A DNA stretch of 64,000 nt from Chaenocephalus aceratus (Eukaryota > Chordata > Actinopteri > Perciformes > Channichthyidae), in NCBI GenBank assembly GCA_023974075.1, contig CM043791.1, forward strand, positions 1,516,604 through 1,580,603, written 5' to 3'. The position numbers and the translations under genes are program-made. Shown here piece by piece: positions 33,392-45,341 of this stretch. The notes under the pieces are model-generated. The model was not told where the DNA came from. It saw only the letters and a list, made by a program, of their open reading frames with translations, and made no database searches. How positions within the stretch are numbered: the first letter of the stretch is position 1; each line of letters opens with the position of its first letter.

Positions 33392-34445
33392 AATTATTAT
33401 TCGGTTAGATAAGTTATTGCTATGGCAACACTACGGTCTGTTGAAGTTGTTTTATTGTCTTCACATAGGATTTTACGTTTTTTATATAGTCTGTAAATTG
33501 TTATTTTAGGTTATGTTAGAGATCAATTCGAATTCTACTGCTCAATGTAATTGTCTAGTTTATATAATTATCATTTTATATTGATCAGTCACATTATAGA
33601 GTATTTGTATGCGATTAATATTGATATTGTGGTGGGTTGACAAAATTCACCCACGGAACTATGGGTTGGGGCAGAGCTATTTAATAGAAGAGTTACGACA
33701 TCTCCGTTCACTCCAATGGACCACTTTTTTACAGCAATGGCGGATCGTGGAGCCTCTCAATCGTTCCCCGGAAGTTAGCGCCAAGGCTGGCAGAGCTGTG
33801 GAGTTACAGCATAATAGACCGTTCGTGACGGACTTTTAAAGGTAAGAAGAAGTTTAAAGATGTATATTGCGGATATTATCAGTACATCTGATTCAAATGA
33901 ACATGTGTATTAAAGGATGTCAGTGGATTATCCCTAAATTAGTAGATTTAGGGAACGTTAACAGATAACAGATTAAGCTAGGATACCGAAGCAAGTTAGC
34001 AACACACGTTGAACAGCCTTTTAATTGTAGATTCCGTTCTCTTAATGTCATTTCGTCCAACATGTTGAATTAGAGAAGAGGGGCTTCTAAACGGGATTGT
34101 ATGCGGGGGTGGAGGGAGTTAAATATTAGATAAATATAACTTTGGTGCGTGTAAGAGTGAGTGTTTTTAGCAGAGCCATATTGTGTCCTTGTGATTCTGT
34201 TGATTATTACCTGTCTGTATAATGTTGCAGCTCAGCTGATTCTGGATTGATGGCAAAGGGAGAGGGACTTAAGTGAGAGTGAAAACACAAGGTAAGTTTA
34301 ATACTACTGTTTTATATATAAGTAAACACCATATCTCCCCAAGGCAATAGGTGTGCTATATAGGTGTGTATAACCCTTTCTCCTGTCTGTTACTCCCTCT
34401 TTCAGCACAAGAACCAGAGGGGGGTTCAATGGAGCGTGAATACCT

Positions 34446-34516
34446 GCACTGAGACCCTCACCCTGCACCTGAGACCCTCACCCTGCACCCTGAGACCCTC
34501 ACCCTGCACCCTGAGT
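34446..34516. repeat. Minisatellite, about 21-23 bp x 3
   Basis: Repeats of CTGAGACCCTCACCCTGCACC inside the THAP transposon. Confidence 0.9.
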
Positions 34517-34635
34517 CTCAACTCTGTGTTTTTCAAGCCTTTCCCTCTTTTTTTGTATTAAACAAAACATTAAGCTTTCCCAATGGTGTGGTTTTCGTTT
34601 TGTGAAAAAGTGCAAATGCAGTGTTTGTATATAAA

Positions 34636-34784
34636 TCACATATTTTGTTGCTGTTGGTCGTGAAATTGCTCCTGCTGACTTGAGCCAGCCATTTTTTCCT
34701 CCGCTCTGTGTCAGTGGGGAAGCCGTACATTCGTACTCCTTTCTCTGAGCGATTTGAGCATCCCCAGGCAGCACAGCAAACCAT
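34636..34784 (-). pseudogene. THAP zinc-finger exon of transposon
   Basis: Minus strand from 34784: MVCCAAWGCSNRSEKG, then YGFPTDTERRKKWLAQV, then SNFTTNSNKICD. This is the first two-thirds of a THAP (C2CH) DNA-binding domain: the CxxxxC start, the FP and KW positions, and the start of the ICxxHF motif. The exon ends at KICD with no matching next exon found. Alternative upstream ATGs come from the 32-bp repeat covering the start. Confidence 0.75.
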
Positions 34785-34878
34785 GGTGGCGACTAGGAGG
34801 CAGCACAGCAAACCATGGTGGCGACTAGGAGGCAGCACAGCAAACCATGGTGGCGACTAGGAGGCAGCGCAGCAAACC
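34766..34878. repeat. 32-bp minisatellite spanning the THAP start codon
   Basis: Three full units of CCATGGTGGCGACTAGGAGG plus CAGCACAGCAAA at 34781, 34813 and 34845, preceded by a half unit. Every unit carries the minus-strand ATG context. Confidence 0.95.
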
Positions 34879-35899
34879 AGGACAACACGGAGGAAAAGGC
34901 ACCGACAAACTGCATGATATGCTATTCAATGTTTATTGAATTCCATGTATTTGCAATGGATGTTCCTAAAGCAACACATTTAACATCATCATCATCATAT
35001 GCTGCTAGTCCTGCTAGTCCTGCTGCTGCTGCTAGTCCTTTGATAGTCACCTGTCGGTCTCCTGTCCTCTCTGAAAGCCATAAAGATGACATTAGTCATT
35101 TAGATAACTTGTGTTCTCAATTACCAGGGGATTACTGAAACTACCATGAATTTAAGAAAATGGTAGAAATGAATCTAATCTGAATTTTAAAGCATTACTT
35201 TAGATCCCCTCCCTCTAAATATATCAATAAACATTAGAAAGTGATGCTCCTGACTACCATACAAGTTAAAGAAGATAATATTGGTTTGAAAGAATTCAAA
35301 GCTATAAATAAACAGCAACAGGCTCTTTACCCAAGGCACTGTTAGTAACATGTAAACTAGTTGTTCACACTAATCCTAATATTATCACTTAATATTAGCA
35401 AATTCGATTTTATTTTTTAAAACATATTGATGTAAATACATACACATCGATTTGTTGTATAAATATTGCAAATCAAAACCTTTATTCACTAATAATTACC
35501 AAAAATCGTAGTTCTATCTCCTGTTATCAATGCATTCACATTGCCCGCCATGAACTTCCGGGGAACTATCCTCGTCGACATGAACCACGTGACGATAACC
35601 GTTTTTGGACTTCCGGTGTCGTAACTCTTCTATCTATATGGCGCTGGGTTGGGGTATTGTTCCGCACGGACATTTGAGTTAACCTGACTTGCTGTTTCCG
35701 CCGGTCATGTCTTCACGGGCTTGAAGTGTTTAGAGGTTTCTCAATACTCAAATTTCCTCTCTTCGACTCCTCGGTCCTCCGGTAGTGACCCGGAAATGAA
35801 TTTCAGGGCGCCATGTTGAAGGACATCTCATTTCTCTAAATACACTTCGAGCATCGAGGAGGCTCTCTGGAGGAGCTCTAACCGAGGAGACACTTGCCC

Positions 35900-37090
35900 C
35901 TTTCACACCAGCGCCTTTTCAGCTCCGGCTCGGAGCTAGAGCCTGAAAAGCGCCGGGTTTTCCAGTTCACACCGGAGCTGCGCCGGCTCTTAGCTCCGGA
36001 ATCCGCTTCATTTCCAGCTCCAAAAAATTGTCGGTCCAGAGGCAAGAGCTTTGGAGCTAAGAGGTGACGTCGCTTACGTCTCTCTTACGTCGAGGCGTGC
36101 AGGAAACTAAACCCACCTCCCCTGAACATGGGTCGACTGTTATGCCTGCCTACAAGCAGTAGTGCCTATAAACACACTTTATAAAGTCAGGCAACACTAA
36201 CCAGGCTTCGTGTGATTCTGTTTATTTGTGCCTTACTTTGACCATCCGTTCACTGTTATCGATCATTGTGGAGAGAGGCAGACGTGTTGTTTTGTATTAT
36301 TGCAGCTATCGGATGCAAGTAGTCAGTTTAGCTTCGGTTGCTATGCCAACATCACCCGTTTTATACCAGAGAAACTTTCATAACAGCGTTGTGATGCCAA
36401 ACAGCGTCAATTCAGACTGACACACATTCACTTAGGCTAAGGGGAACTGGGGATATGCATCAGCTGCTTGTGTGAGTCGGACAGTGATACTTTAGAGCGG
36501 CCGCTGCAGTGTGAGCTAACGGGAGAATAAACTCCCGTGGAAGAGCAGCCAGCACTGCAGTGTGAGCTAACCGGGAGCTACCGGGAGAATAAACTCCCGT
36601 GGAAGAGCAGCCAGCACTGCAGTGTGAGCTAACCGGGAGCTACCGGGAGAATAAACTCCCGTGGAAGAGCAGCCAGCACTGCAGTGTGAGCTAACCGGGA
36701 GCTAACGGGAGAATAAACTCCCGTGGAAGAGCAGCCAGCACTGCAGCGGTCGGTAAATGCTGCAGAAACACATTAATAAACAAAGAACCACGGCACTCTG
36801 GAGCAAAGCATAAGGTTGGAGAAGTCGTTATTCAATTTATTCTGGCTTCGTGTGATTAAAAGCAACACGATCATCGACCCGACGCAGTTGTTGTTGTTGT
36901 TGTGAGCTGCCGTAATGGCTGCCGTTGGGGGGCAAATCAGCGATGTAAACGGTGACGTCATGACGCAGCAAGGGCAGCTCTGGGGCGCCAGTGGGCGGTG
37001 TGAACAGAGCGGGAGCTGAAAAGGGAAACCGGAGCTGAACCAGAAAAGCTCCCGCTCGGAGCTAGAAACTGAAAAGCGCTGGTGTGAAAG
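35900..37090. mobile_element. MITE-like element with CTTTCACACCAGCGC ends
   Basis: Left CTTTCACACCAGCGCCTTTTCAG and right CTGAAAAGCGCTGGTGTGAAAG are inverted, with CTCGGAGCTAGA shared further in. Contains the 62-bp tandem repeat. Nested in the left arm of inverted-repeat element 1. GC-rich, no ORF of note. Confidence 0.7.
36504..36746. repeat. 62-bp tandem repeat, four units
   Basis: Units start at CTGCAGTGTGAGCTAAC: 36504 (51 bp, lacking an internal 11 bp), then 36555, 36617 and 36679 (62 bp each), closing at 36741. Units are almost identical. Each holds the inverted words CGGGAG and CTCCCG. Confidence 0.95.
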
Positions 37091-37130
37091 CCGCAAGTTG
37101 CGGCTTTCACACCAGCGCTTTTCAGTTTCT
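37064..37130. repeat. Perfect palindrome, 33-bp arms, 1-nt centre
   Basis: AGAAACTGAAAAGCGCTGG... reads identically on the other strand about a single G at 37097. It is formed where the right end of the CTTTCACACC MITE meets a head-to-head copy of the same end. Confidence 0.95.
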
Positions 37131-39570
37131 ACTGAAACTGATGCATCCTCCACGGCTCCTCCACGGATGCATTTCCGGGAACGGTGGAGGCGTGACGCAC
37201 GGCCGGTGTTGTGCCGTAGATTGAAGCCCTGTTCGCGGGGACGCGCAAACGTGACGTCATCGCCTGTATTGAGCGTTCGTCTAGTTTAATAAGCTTTTCT
37301 CTCTCTTTTGAATGATATATTTCCCGTCAGATGAAACAGCAAACGGCTGAATAAATAAGGTGCATACAATTGCGAGGAGGGTCGTTTTAAGGACACTTTT
37401 CAGATAGTCACAATCTTCGTATTGGAACAAACTGTTTTTGAGTGCAGTCCCACTCTGCTGTGTTCCTCCTTCCTACAGAACAGACAATGACAGGATAATA
37501 ATTATGTCATCTGTCAGTATAGTCCTATTTCTTAAAACCCTCTCTGTTGTTTAAGTGTCTGATAACCACGAATAGTGAGCAATTATATGACAGAAATAAC
37601 ATATGTCAGACACCGTGTTATTTCCAAGCAAGCCTAAAAGATAATGTTCAAACTGGCTTCACTCGCTTGAATTGCTCCTTTGAATGTAATGTTCCTCTGT
37701 GGTTTCCTACTCAACACATGTTTGTATTGTAATGCCACTCATATTTTATTTTTTATTGTATTTAAGGTGACATTGAATGTTTTGAAAGGTGCCCTAAAAT
37801 AAAGTGTATTATTGATCTTATATCTGTGCCTATATCACACTATTAATGTTCCTTATTTTAGATCTGCACTGTTCTCTCTATGTTCAGCAGAGCAGGTATG
37901 GCATCTCCTGCCAGATATGGCACCCCCCCCCCCCTACAACTTTGTCCAGGACAGTCACAACTTCACCAAAATCACACTGGTGTTGCTGTTCCCCTCTAGT
38001 TTGTGCTCACCAAAGCATTTCACTCTGAGCCCAGCAAGTCAAAAACTAAAGAGGGGCTTCCATATCCGGCAGTGCAGTTGTTAGAGCTGACGGATTTTGA
38101 AGCGCCTCCTGTAATTTTGGCCAGGATAGTCACAATGTCACCAAAATCACACTGGTGTTGCCTGTTCCCCTCTAGTGTGTGCTCACCAAAGCATTTCACT
38201 CTGGGCTATAGGGGGGCTTCCAAATCCGGCAGCACCAACAACTGATCTGCCGGATTTTGTAGCCCCTCTTTAGTTGTTCACCTGCAGGGCGCAGAGTTAA
38301 ATGCTTTGGTGAGCACACACTAGAGGGGAACAGCAAGCACCAGTGTGATTTTGGTGAAGTTGTGACTGTCCTGGAGAAAGATATAGGGGGGGGGGGGGTG
38401 CCATATCTGGCAGGAGAAATACCTGCTCTGAACATGTTATGGAGAACAGTGCAGATCTTCCCTATTGACACCAGGATGAACCTAGTCTAAAATAAGGAAC
38501 ATTAATAGTGTGATAGAAAATGAAATGTAATGTAATAGAGGCACAGATATAAGATCAATAATACACTTTATTTTAGGGAACCTTTCAAAGCATTCAATGT
38601 CACTTTAAAATACAATTTAAAAAGTTGCATTACAATACAAACATGTGTTGAGTAGTAATATATAAAGATGATATTCAAAGGAGCAATTGAAGCGAGTGAA
38701 GCCAGTTTGAACACATTATCTTTAGGCTTGATTGAAAATAACAGTGTCTGACATGATCATGTGATATCATTACTGTCATATCATTGCTTACTATTCGTGG
38801 TTATCAGACACTTAAACAACAGAGAAGGTTTTAAGAGATAGGACTATTGACAAATCACATATTATCCTGTCATTGTCTGTTCTGTAGGAAGGAGGAATAT
38901 AACAGAGTGGGACTATACACTCAAAAACGGAAGTTTATTCCAATACGAAGATTGTGACAGATCTGAAAAACGTGTCCTTAAAACGAGCCTCCTCGCAATT
39001 GTATGCACATTATTTATTCAGCCGTTTGCTGTTTAATCTGATATATCACTCAAAAGAGAGATAAAAGCTTAGAAAAGGGTGAAAAAAGCTTCAACCTACG
39101 GCATAACACCGGACTTATCTCAGCCAATGACAGCTCTGCATGCATCCCTTGGATATTATTTTATTAACTGCTCTCATCGCGACGCGATGTTTACAGAGAG
39201 AACAGCTGTGAGGTCCGTGCAGAAAGCAGAGCAGTGTGTAAAATATATATCACTCAGTAGAACAGGCCTACATTACTCTCTCTCTTTGCTTTAGTTTAGT
39301 AGATATCTACAAACAAAGAGTCGATATTTTTCTAAGACCATTTAGTGCTTCACAATAAAATACACAACGGCTGTAGCCTGATTATGCTTTAGGAGCAGTA
39401 GGTGTGTGTGGTACAGTGTGTGTGTGGTACAGTGTGTAGGTGTGTGTTGTACAGTGCGTAGATGCGGCGGACAGACGGGTCTCAGTTGGTTTGGTGTCCT
39501 ATGCTTACTTTTAATACTTGTACAACTTTTGGCCCGTAATTTCAATTCCCCATTTCAGCGACCAGAGAGA

Positions 39571-39590
39571 GGGGGGGGGGGGGGGGGGGA
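39571..39590. repeat. Poly-G run
   Basis: An uninterrupted run of about 18 G, one of several long G or C runs in the window (others near 7880, 37922, 38386, 42341, 42476, 43067 and 48444). Confidence 0.9.
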
Positions 39591-39984
39591 TATATCCAGT
39601 CTCTGATTTTGTTACGTTATTATGAGAGTGCTCTCATATTTTAAATTGTAGCCTATATATTTATATAAATATATGTGTGTGTATATGTCCGCATCTGTAG
39701 CCTGTTATTGTCTCATTATACCGCACTGTGAATGAATCAAAGTAAATATAGAAGTGGTCATGAACACATCTGTCCATCAGACAGAGGGCTGCTGTGCCTC
39801 CTGTCATCATTAATGGACGTCTCTTTAAAATGACTGCTCAGAAGAGAGGAGTTCTCATTTCTCTAACTGCCTGCTGCTTCCCCTCCTCTCTCCTCGGTTC
39901 CCCTCCTCAGTCCTCCGCTCGCATCTCCTGTGGGCGGCACCAAGTCTCGAGGAGGGGAAATTTGAGTATTGAGAAACCTCTTTT

Positions 39985-41242
39985 GTCACTGTCACTACCC
40001 GATCCGTCCAAGCCCCCAGAAAGTGCGCCGGAGTCTGATGAGAATATTCGTGCTGGTCAAACGGCGGTACTACACTTCCTTTAGGTTGCTGGGCCCGGAA
40101 ACACTTTTTCCCATTGACTTACATTGGGAAAGAGTGCTCTGTAACTCGTTGGATAATTTTTTTTTAAACTAAATAAACTACCCGGTATGAACGTTTGTAT
40201 AGCCCTTATTAAAAACATTCGGTCCTCAAGTTGTAAAATGTGCTAATAACGTTATTCTGAGAGTTATTTCCCTCTGCATTATGAACGCGCATCTAACCCA
40301 CGGGACCGCGCCGCCCGGCACGTTCATGTTACGTGTTCAGCACATAGACTGTAAGGTTCAGCACTACATGCGTTTATCTTTACCCATGGATGCACAATAA
40401 GAACGGACCCATATTGCCTTACTGCCATCCCACGGAGCTGTAATAAAGGATATATTGCACATGTTTGCTGTAATTCATCATTTGTAAAATATTATACTAC
40501 ATGGGCTGTATGATGTAAATCTTGTACCGTAAATGTTGTATTAAATAAAGTTAATATTACCGACGTAGATTAACGTTCCTGTAGCTTCTTATTGCACTTG
40601 CAATTGTTTTAGTTACTTGTGGGCTACTTAACATGCATAATCACAGTTACTATCCTTTTACTCCATCACATTTCAAAAAGAAATAGGCTATTGTTATGTT
40701 AACTCCACCACAGTAATCCATCATCAGCTTTACTTTTAGATCAAGTTTTAACTCACAATTGATCATAACAGGCTTCAACATATACATTTGTATGTATTAC
40801 CAAGTGTTTTCATGTACAACCCACACAAGTATCATGCTAAATGAAGCTCTGTTGCTTGGATATCACTAGATCCTGATGTCAGCGTAATATAAAGTACATA
40901 ACGATTGATGTGTAATTTAGCATAATTTACTAGCTAGCCGCTAGCTGCTAACTGCCGCCTCGATAATATAAATCCAGTACCATGCTGTCATGAATGCGCG
41001 GTGCCGTTACGTGTACGTAAATTCACTTGCTTAATGTGAACGAGCCTTTTGGGCGGCGTGGTTAAAGTTGCGCATGCTCTGAGTGCACATACGGGTACTT
41101 CTCAGGCATGCCGGGTAATCTGTGACGTTTCGCTCTCTCAAAAGTTGGGCCATTTTGTCATCATGCGCCATTGAGCAACTCTCATAGGAATTAATGAGGC
41201 CCCGCCTCCCACGCTGTATCCAGTTCTTATTATACATCCATG
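39985..41242. other. PYURF intron segment with possible MITEs
   Basis: 40087-40140 has CCCATTGACTTACATTGGGAA, a small inverted repeat common in fish MITEs. 41040-41240 resembles another dispersed repeat ending in GTATCCAGTTCTTATTATAC. No gene seen. Confidence 0.4.
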
Positions 41243-41818
41243 GATCCGTCCCCCTGCCCGATCTGTACTGCGCATGTGCGAGATGGTCCGCCATATTAGA
41301 CAACTCCGGACGGCAACCCAAGATGGACACTTGACACAGTGGCTTTTAGCAAAGCTCAAAAATAAAACGAGAGAGAGATGAGTTATTGTTATTACAACGT
41401 GACTTCACTATTATTAAACAACTCTTTATTGGGTTCTTTTATTTGGGGTTAAGTACATTGTCAGAATAAGTGAGGAATGAATTTAACTTCTGTTAGACAG
41501 CCATATGCCATACATGTTTGCATACATTCACAGTAAATATTTATTCAGTATGATAGCTGTCTAACAGAAGTTAAATCCATTTCTCACTTATTCTGACAAT
41601 GTACTTAACCCCAAATAAAAGAACCCAATACAAAGAGTTGTTAAATAATAGTGAAGTCACGTTGTAATAACAATAACTCATCTCTCGCGAGTTTTCTTTT
41701 TGAGCTTTGCTAAAAGCCACTGTGTCAAGTGTCCAACTTGGTTTGCCGTCCGGAGTTGTCTAATATGTCGGACCAACTCGCACATGCGCAGAGTACCGAT
41801 CGGGCAGGGGGACGGATC
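41243..41818. repeat. Long inverted repeat 2, about 265-bp arms, about 41-nt loop
   Basis: The arms 41243-41508 and 41550-41818 pair with few mismatches, for example GATCCGTCCCCCTGCCCGAT at both outer ends and AACTTCTGTTAGACAGC/GCTGTCTAACAGAAGTT at the loop. Confidence 0.92.
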
Positions 41819-42089
41819 GGGTAGTGACAGTGTTTACATGCTTTCTTGATGCTTCATAAAAGTCTAGCTTGTACTTTCGATACACCGCCTCCCGTCTCTC
41901 GGCACTACAATATAGCCTACTATTATTAAGCATTTCAAATTGTATTGTATTTTTTTTATTATTTCATAGTTTTTAGTACTTAATGACGTTTTAATTGTAA
42001 AGAGTCTGTGTCTACCTGGCAGAGGACATACGTTTGTCACAAAAGGAAACGGCTGATTTTGATTTGTTGGACAACAGAGTTATAAAAAA

Positions 42090-44970
42090 GAAGAGCCGGT
42101 GTTGCAGTATAACTTGAGTCATGACAACTGGCGACATTCTATTATTTTCGTCATAGGAATCCGGGGCGTGTACATTGAGGACCCATTGTTGACTTACCAT
42201 GTCGATCACCTCGTTTGTCGTTTCCGTTCATCTTTTGCTATATCTGCCTTCCTAAGATCACTTTGATCAGGGCCGGCCCTGACCAATTTGCCGCCCTAGG
42301 CAAGATTTTAGCTGGCGCGGCGCGCGGCGCGCGGCACACCCCCCCCCCCCCAAAATGCAGACACTCACTATGATTCGCACGTGCATGGTTGTGGCATGAC
42401 AACAAAAACAAAGATATTGACACAAGATGTGTGCAACTGTATTTAGTTTCCTATCCATTTGAACATGATTTAAGTGGGGGGGGGGGGGCTCCTCTAGGGG
42501 GGTCCGGGGGCATGCACCCCCGGGAAGACTTTTTATATTGAAGTTAAAAGCATCAATCTGGTGCACTTTGAGAGCAACATTAGGAGATCTATGGATACAT
42601 CTCTCAACACCCAAATGAAACAGAACTGGAAGCAGATTCTTTTTCTTTATGGATATTTTACAAATCACTCCCCTTTCAAACTGTATTCTTGTTTATTAAT
42701 AACAACTTTTTTGTACTGTCAGTATTTTATACCTGTTTTTCACCTGTTCTCTTATTTTTTTATAACTATAATGATCATATAAAGGTGTGCCTTTACCTCA
42801 CTGAGCTGAGGTTATCAGAGCCTCTCAGTCTTTCAGGAGAGAGCTCTCTAAAGCTCTCCCCCCCGCGGCCGCTTACACAGTAAATTCCAATGTTAATAAA
42901 AGCACACAGAAGCTGTGTACGTTTTTTGGGAGTTTGATTTATTTCAAATGAATACAATACAAATTAAAACCTATAATTGCACACTAAAACCATTATTTCA
43001 AAAAAAGAACAATTTCACATAAACTTTTGGTTTTTACTGGGACTGGGGCAGTTCAAACTTGATTTTGGGGGGGGGGGGGGTGTGCCATAGTTTATGGGTG
43101 CTGTACGCAATATAGGCGTAGTTATGTTAGTATAAGATAATAAGATGTATTTTGTTGATCCAAAATCGGGAAATTGTGTTGTTATCTAACTTTTTCTTTT
43201 CAATTATTGGCGCCCCTATGGGTTGATGCGCCCTTAGCATTCGCCTATACTGCCTATGCCGAGGGCCGGCACTGACTTTGATGCACATTCAGTACTCGTA
43301 TGTGAGGTTGTGGGTGAGAGGTGGATATCGTGACGCTTACAGGGAGGTATCGAACATTACAAAGTAGGTGACTGTGTGGCTGCCTGTTCAAAATATTGCA
43401 AACTTGAATAAATCATTTAAATTATATATTTGTGTCCGACTTTCATTTGTACATCGTTCTTAATGTGATATATAGTAGCTTTGATAGCTGTCCATACCTT
43501 CAGACAGCCTAAAAGTAAAAACACAAGCCGTTCATTCACAGCCCGAAAGCAGGGTTATGGTCCTTGTTATTTGCTTTTGTGCTCCCGTAACCACATGTCC
43601 AAGATGCCCATGTGCCAGGCTAACACATGTGACAGAACTAGCTACATTTTGAAAGGTTTTTTGTTGCTAAAGTTAACATTCAAGCCATTTAAGAATAAAA
43701 ATGCTTACATGACATGTCATTTGTTAAACATTAAGCTGTCTTCAGCTCTTTTCTGATTCTGATTATAACATGTTGTAGACACATTTATTGATGAAATTGA
43801 TATGAAACAAATGCCATAAATATTGCTGTGACACTGGTGTCACATCGGGACATTAACCCTAAACATTCACAGTAAACCCGGAGTGACATATATGCACAAT
43901 TACAAATATGATTATGATCTGCTCAGTTAATTTAGCTGATTCAATTATATTTAGTTAACATATTCTTTATTATTCAATTCAAAGTATGTTCAAACAAATG
44001 TAAACCAAAAAATCATCTTCATTAATGAAGTTATAAATAAGAGTTAATTTACCATTAAAGCCCAATGTGACATATTTGTCACATTTCAGATATTTGACAC
44101 TAGGGGGGGCTACTTGTCAGAAATGTGTTCTAGGTGGTCTATTTAGTCTAAATGACGTTCCCCTTAATTTCCCCAAAGTAGAAATGGGTCCGGGTTCTTA
44201 TGGGTTACACGTTTAGGCTTAAAGGCATAATAGAACTACTGTATTATATGTATTCAACGTGTGCCCCGCTGGACTTACTTTTCTGTAGTTTACCGTTACT
44301 GTGACATATCAGTATAGCCACGGAAAATAGTTTGTGTGTTTCATTCCCATGCATCAAGGTTATTTTCATGGATGTAATTGTTTTTCCTGCACAGTGTAGA
44401 GTCTTGTTGTGATGAGAGGGATACAGGTATTTCATAAAAAAAACGTGCTCCCTGGAGAATAGCTACAGAATTGATTAATCGGAGCTGATCACAACCTGTC
44501 ATGAGTGATCCAGTCATCTCGATGAGCGTTCGGGCTGTGAATAAACGACTTGTGTTTTTACTTTGAGGCTGTCTGAAGGTATGGACAGCTATCAAAGCTA
44601 CTATACATCACATTAAGAACGATGTACAAATGAAAGTCGGACACAAATATATAATTTAAATGATTTATTCAAGTTTGCAATATTTTGAACAGGCAGCCAC
44701 ACAGTCACCTACTTTGTAATGTTCGATACCTCCCTGTAAGCGTCACGATATCCACCTCTCACCCACAACCTCACATACGAGTACTGAATGTGTATCAAAG
44801 TGATCTTAGGAAGGCAGATATAGCAAAAGATGAACGTAAACGACAAACGAGGCGATCGACATGGTAAGTCAACAATGGGTCCTCAATGTACACGCCCCGG
44901 ATTCCTATGACGGATATAATAGAATGTCGCCAGTTGTCATGACTCAAGTTATACTGAAACACCGGTCTTC
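42090..44970. repeat. Long inverted repeat 3, about 450-bp arms
   Basis: The left arm (42090-42267 continued at 43275-43547) is complementary to 44529-44970: CAGTATAACTTGAGTCATGA, ATCCGGGGCGTGTACATTGAGG, CTTTGATAGCTGTCCATACC and their complements. The ~980-nt spacer shows nothing coding. A hAT element interrupts the left arm. Confidence 0.9.
42268..43274. mobile_element. hAT element with perfect ACTTTGAT duplication
   Basis: Ends CAGGGCCGGCCCTG and GAGGGCCGGCACTG are inverted. ACTTTGAT flanks both sides (42260-42267, 43275-43282), the 8-bp duplication of hAT. 1007 bp, no intact ORF. A block near 42545-42700 recurs inverted at 61645-61825. Confidence 0.9.
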
Positions 44971-45125
44971 CGGTCTGTTTATTAACGCCAGAACACATCG
45001 CAAACAGAAAGGCGTGATCGGGCCGGTTCGGAGCACCAGGAGACGACGCTTCGCATATAGTATTGGGCTGCAATCCAAAAAAAGCCTACCTAAATGTAAA
45101 TGTTGTTAGTCTGTCTGTGTGTTAC

Positions 45126-45307
45126 CTGAGCGGCTTCTTGCTCAGCGGACACACCAGCAGCTCCAGCAGGGAGAGGTCAAACTGTTCCCCGTCCTTCAGC
45201 CCTGAGAGGCCCCGCAGAGACACCCCACCGTGGGTCGACCTCCTCTGCACACCACAGAGAACACACCCGATCTCTGTCAGCAGTCTGCCAAAAACACTCC
45301 GAACCAT
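45126..45307 (-). CDS. pyurf: PYURF (PREY) exon 1
   Basis: First coding exon of the mitochondrial methyltransferase chaperone PREY. From ATG at 45307: MVRSVFGRLLTEIG, a basic and hydrophobic N-terminus suited to mitochondrial import, then a variable stretch. The conserved FDLSLLELLVCPLSKKPLR ends at donor AG|GTAAC. An in-frame ATG lies 33 codons upstream, but the chosen start gives 108 residues, close to the human 114, and a better presequence. It joins to 32426 across a 12.7 kb intron. The upstream 148 bp contain the likely core promoter before a transposon terminus. Confidence 0.94.
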
Positions 45308-45341
45308 GACCGAAACAGCGAGAAATAGCAAACACTGCCCG

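Larger units (their letters stand above)
33685..35632 (-). mobile_element. THAP-domain DNA transposon remnant
   Basis: Both ends carry TAGAAGAGTTACGACA in inverted orientation, with a second shared block GTTCCCCGGAAGTT about 95 bp inward on each side. A THAP zinc-finger exon lies inside on the minus strand. No catalytic domain is seen, so the copy is non-autonomous. I could not establish a target duplication. P- and Kolobok-type elements both use THAP domains. Confidence 0.7.
35731..39984. mobile_element. Long inverted-repeat (foldback-like) element 1
   Basis: The outer ends are AGAGGTTTCTCAATACTCAAATTTCC at 35731 and its reverse complement ending at 39984. The inner arms pair over about 0.8 kb: 37200-38033 with 38288-39120. 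Examples are GGTTATCAGACACTTAAACA, TGTTCCTTATTTTAGA... and GTTCCCCTCTAG with their complements. The centre (38034-38287) repeats part of the arm once more in direct orientation. The left arm is widened by a nested MITE. No protein is encoded. Confidence 0.8.
32427..45125 (-). other. pyurf: PYURF intron, 12.7 kb
   Basis: Bounded by donor CAG|GTAACA (minus strand, 45125) and acceptor CTGCTCAG (32427). The intron is packed with transposons and inverted repeats listed separately. I see no other host exon in it; 32427-33278 holds nothing recognisable. Confidence 0.85.

Noticed and set aside
36504..36746. Regular repeats that could suggest a CRISPR array
   Set aside because: The units are contiguous with no variable spacers, inside a eukaryotic MITE.
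41031..41330. 99-codon minus-strand frame
   Set aside because: It runs from a MITE-like stretch into an inverted-repeat arm; no domain or splice support.
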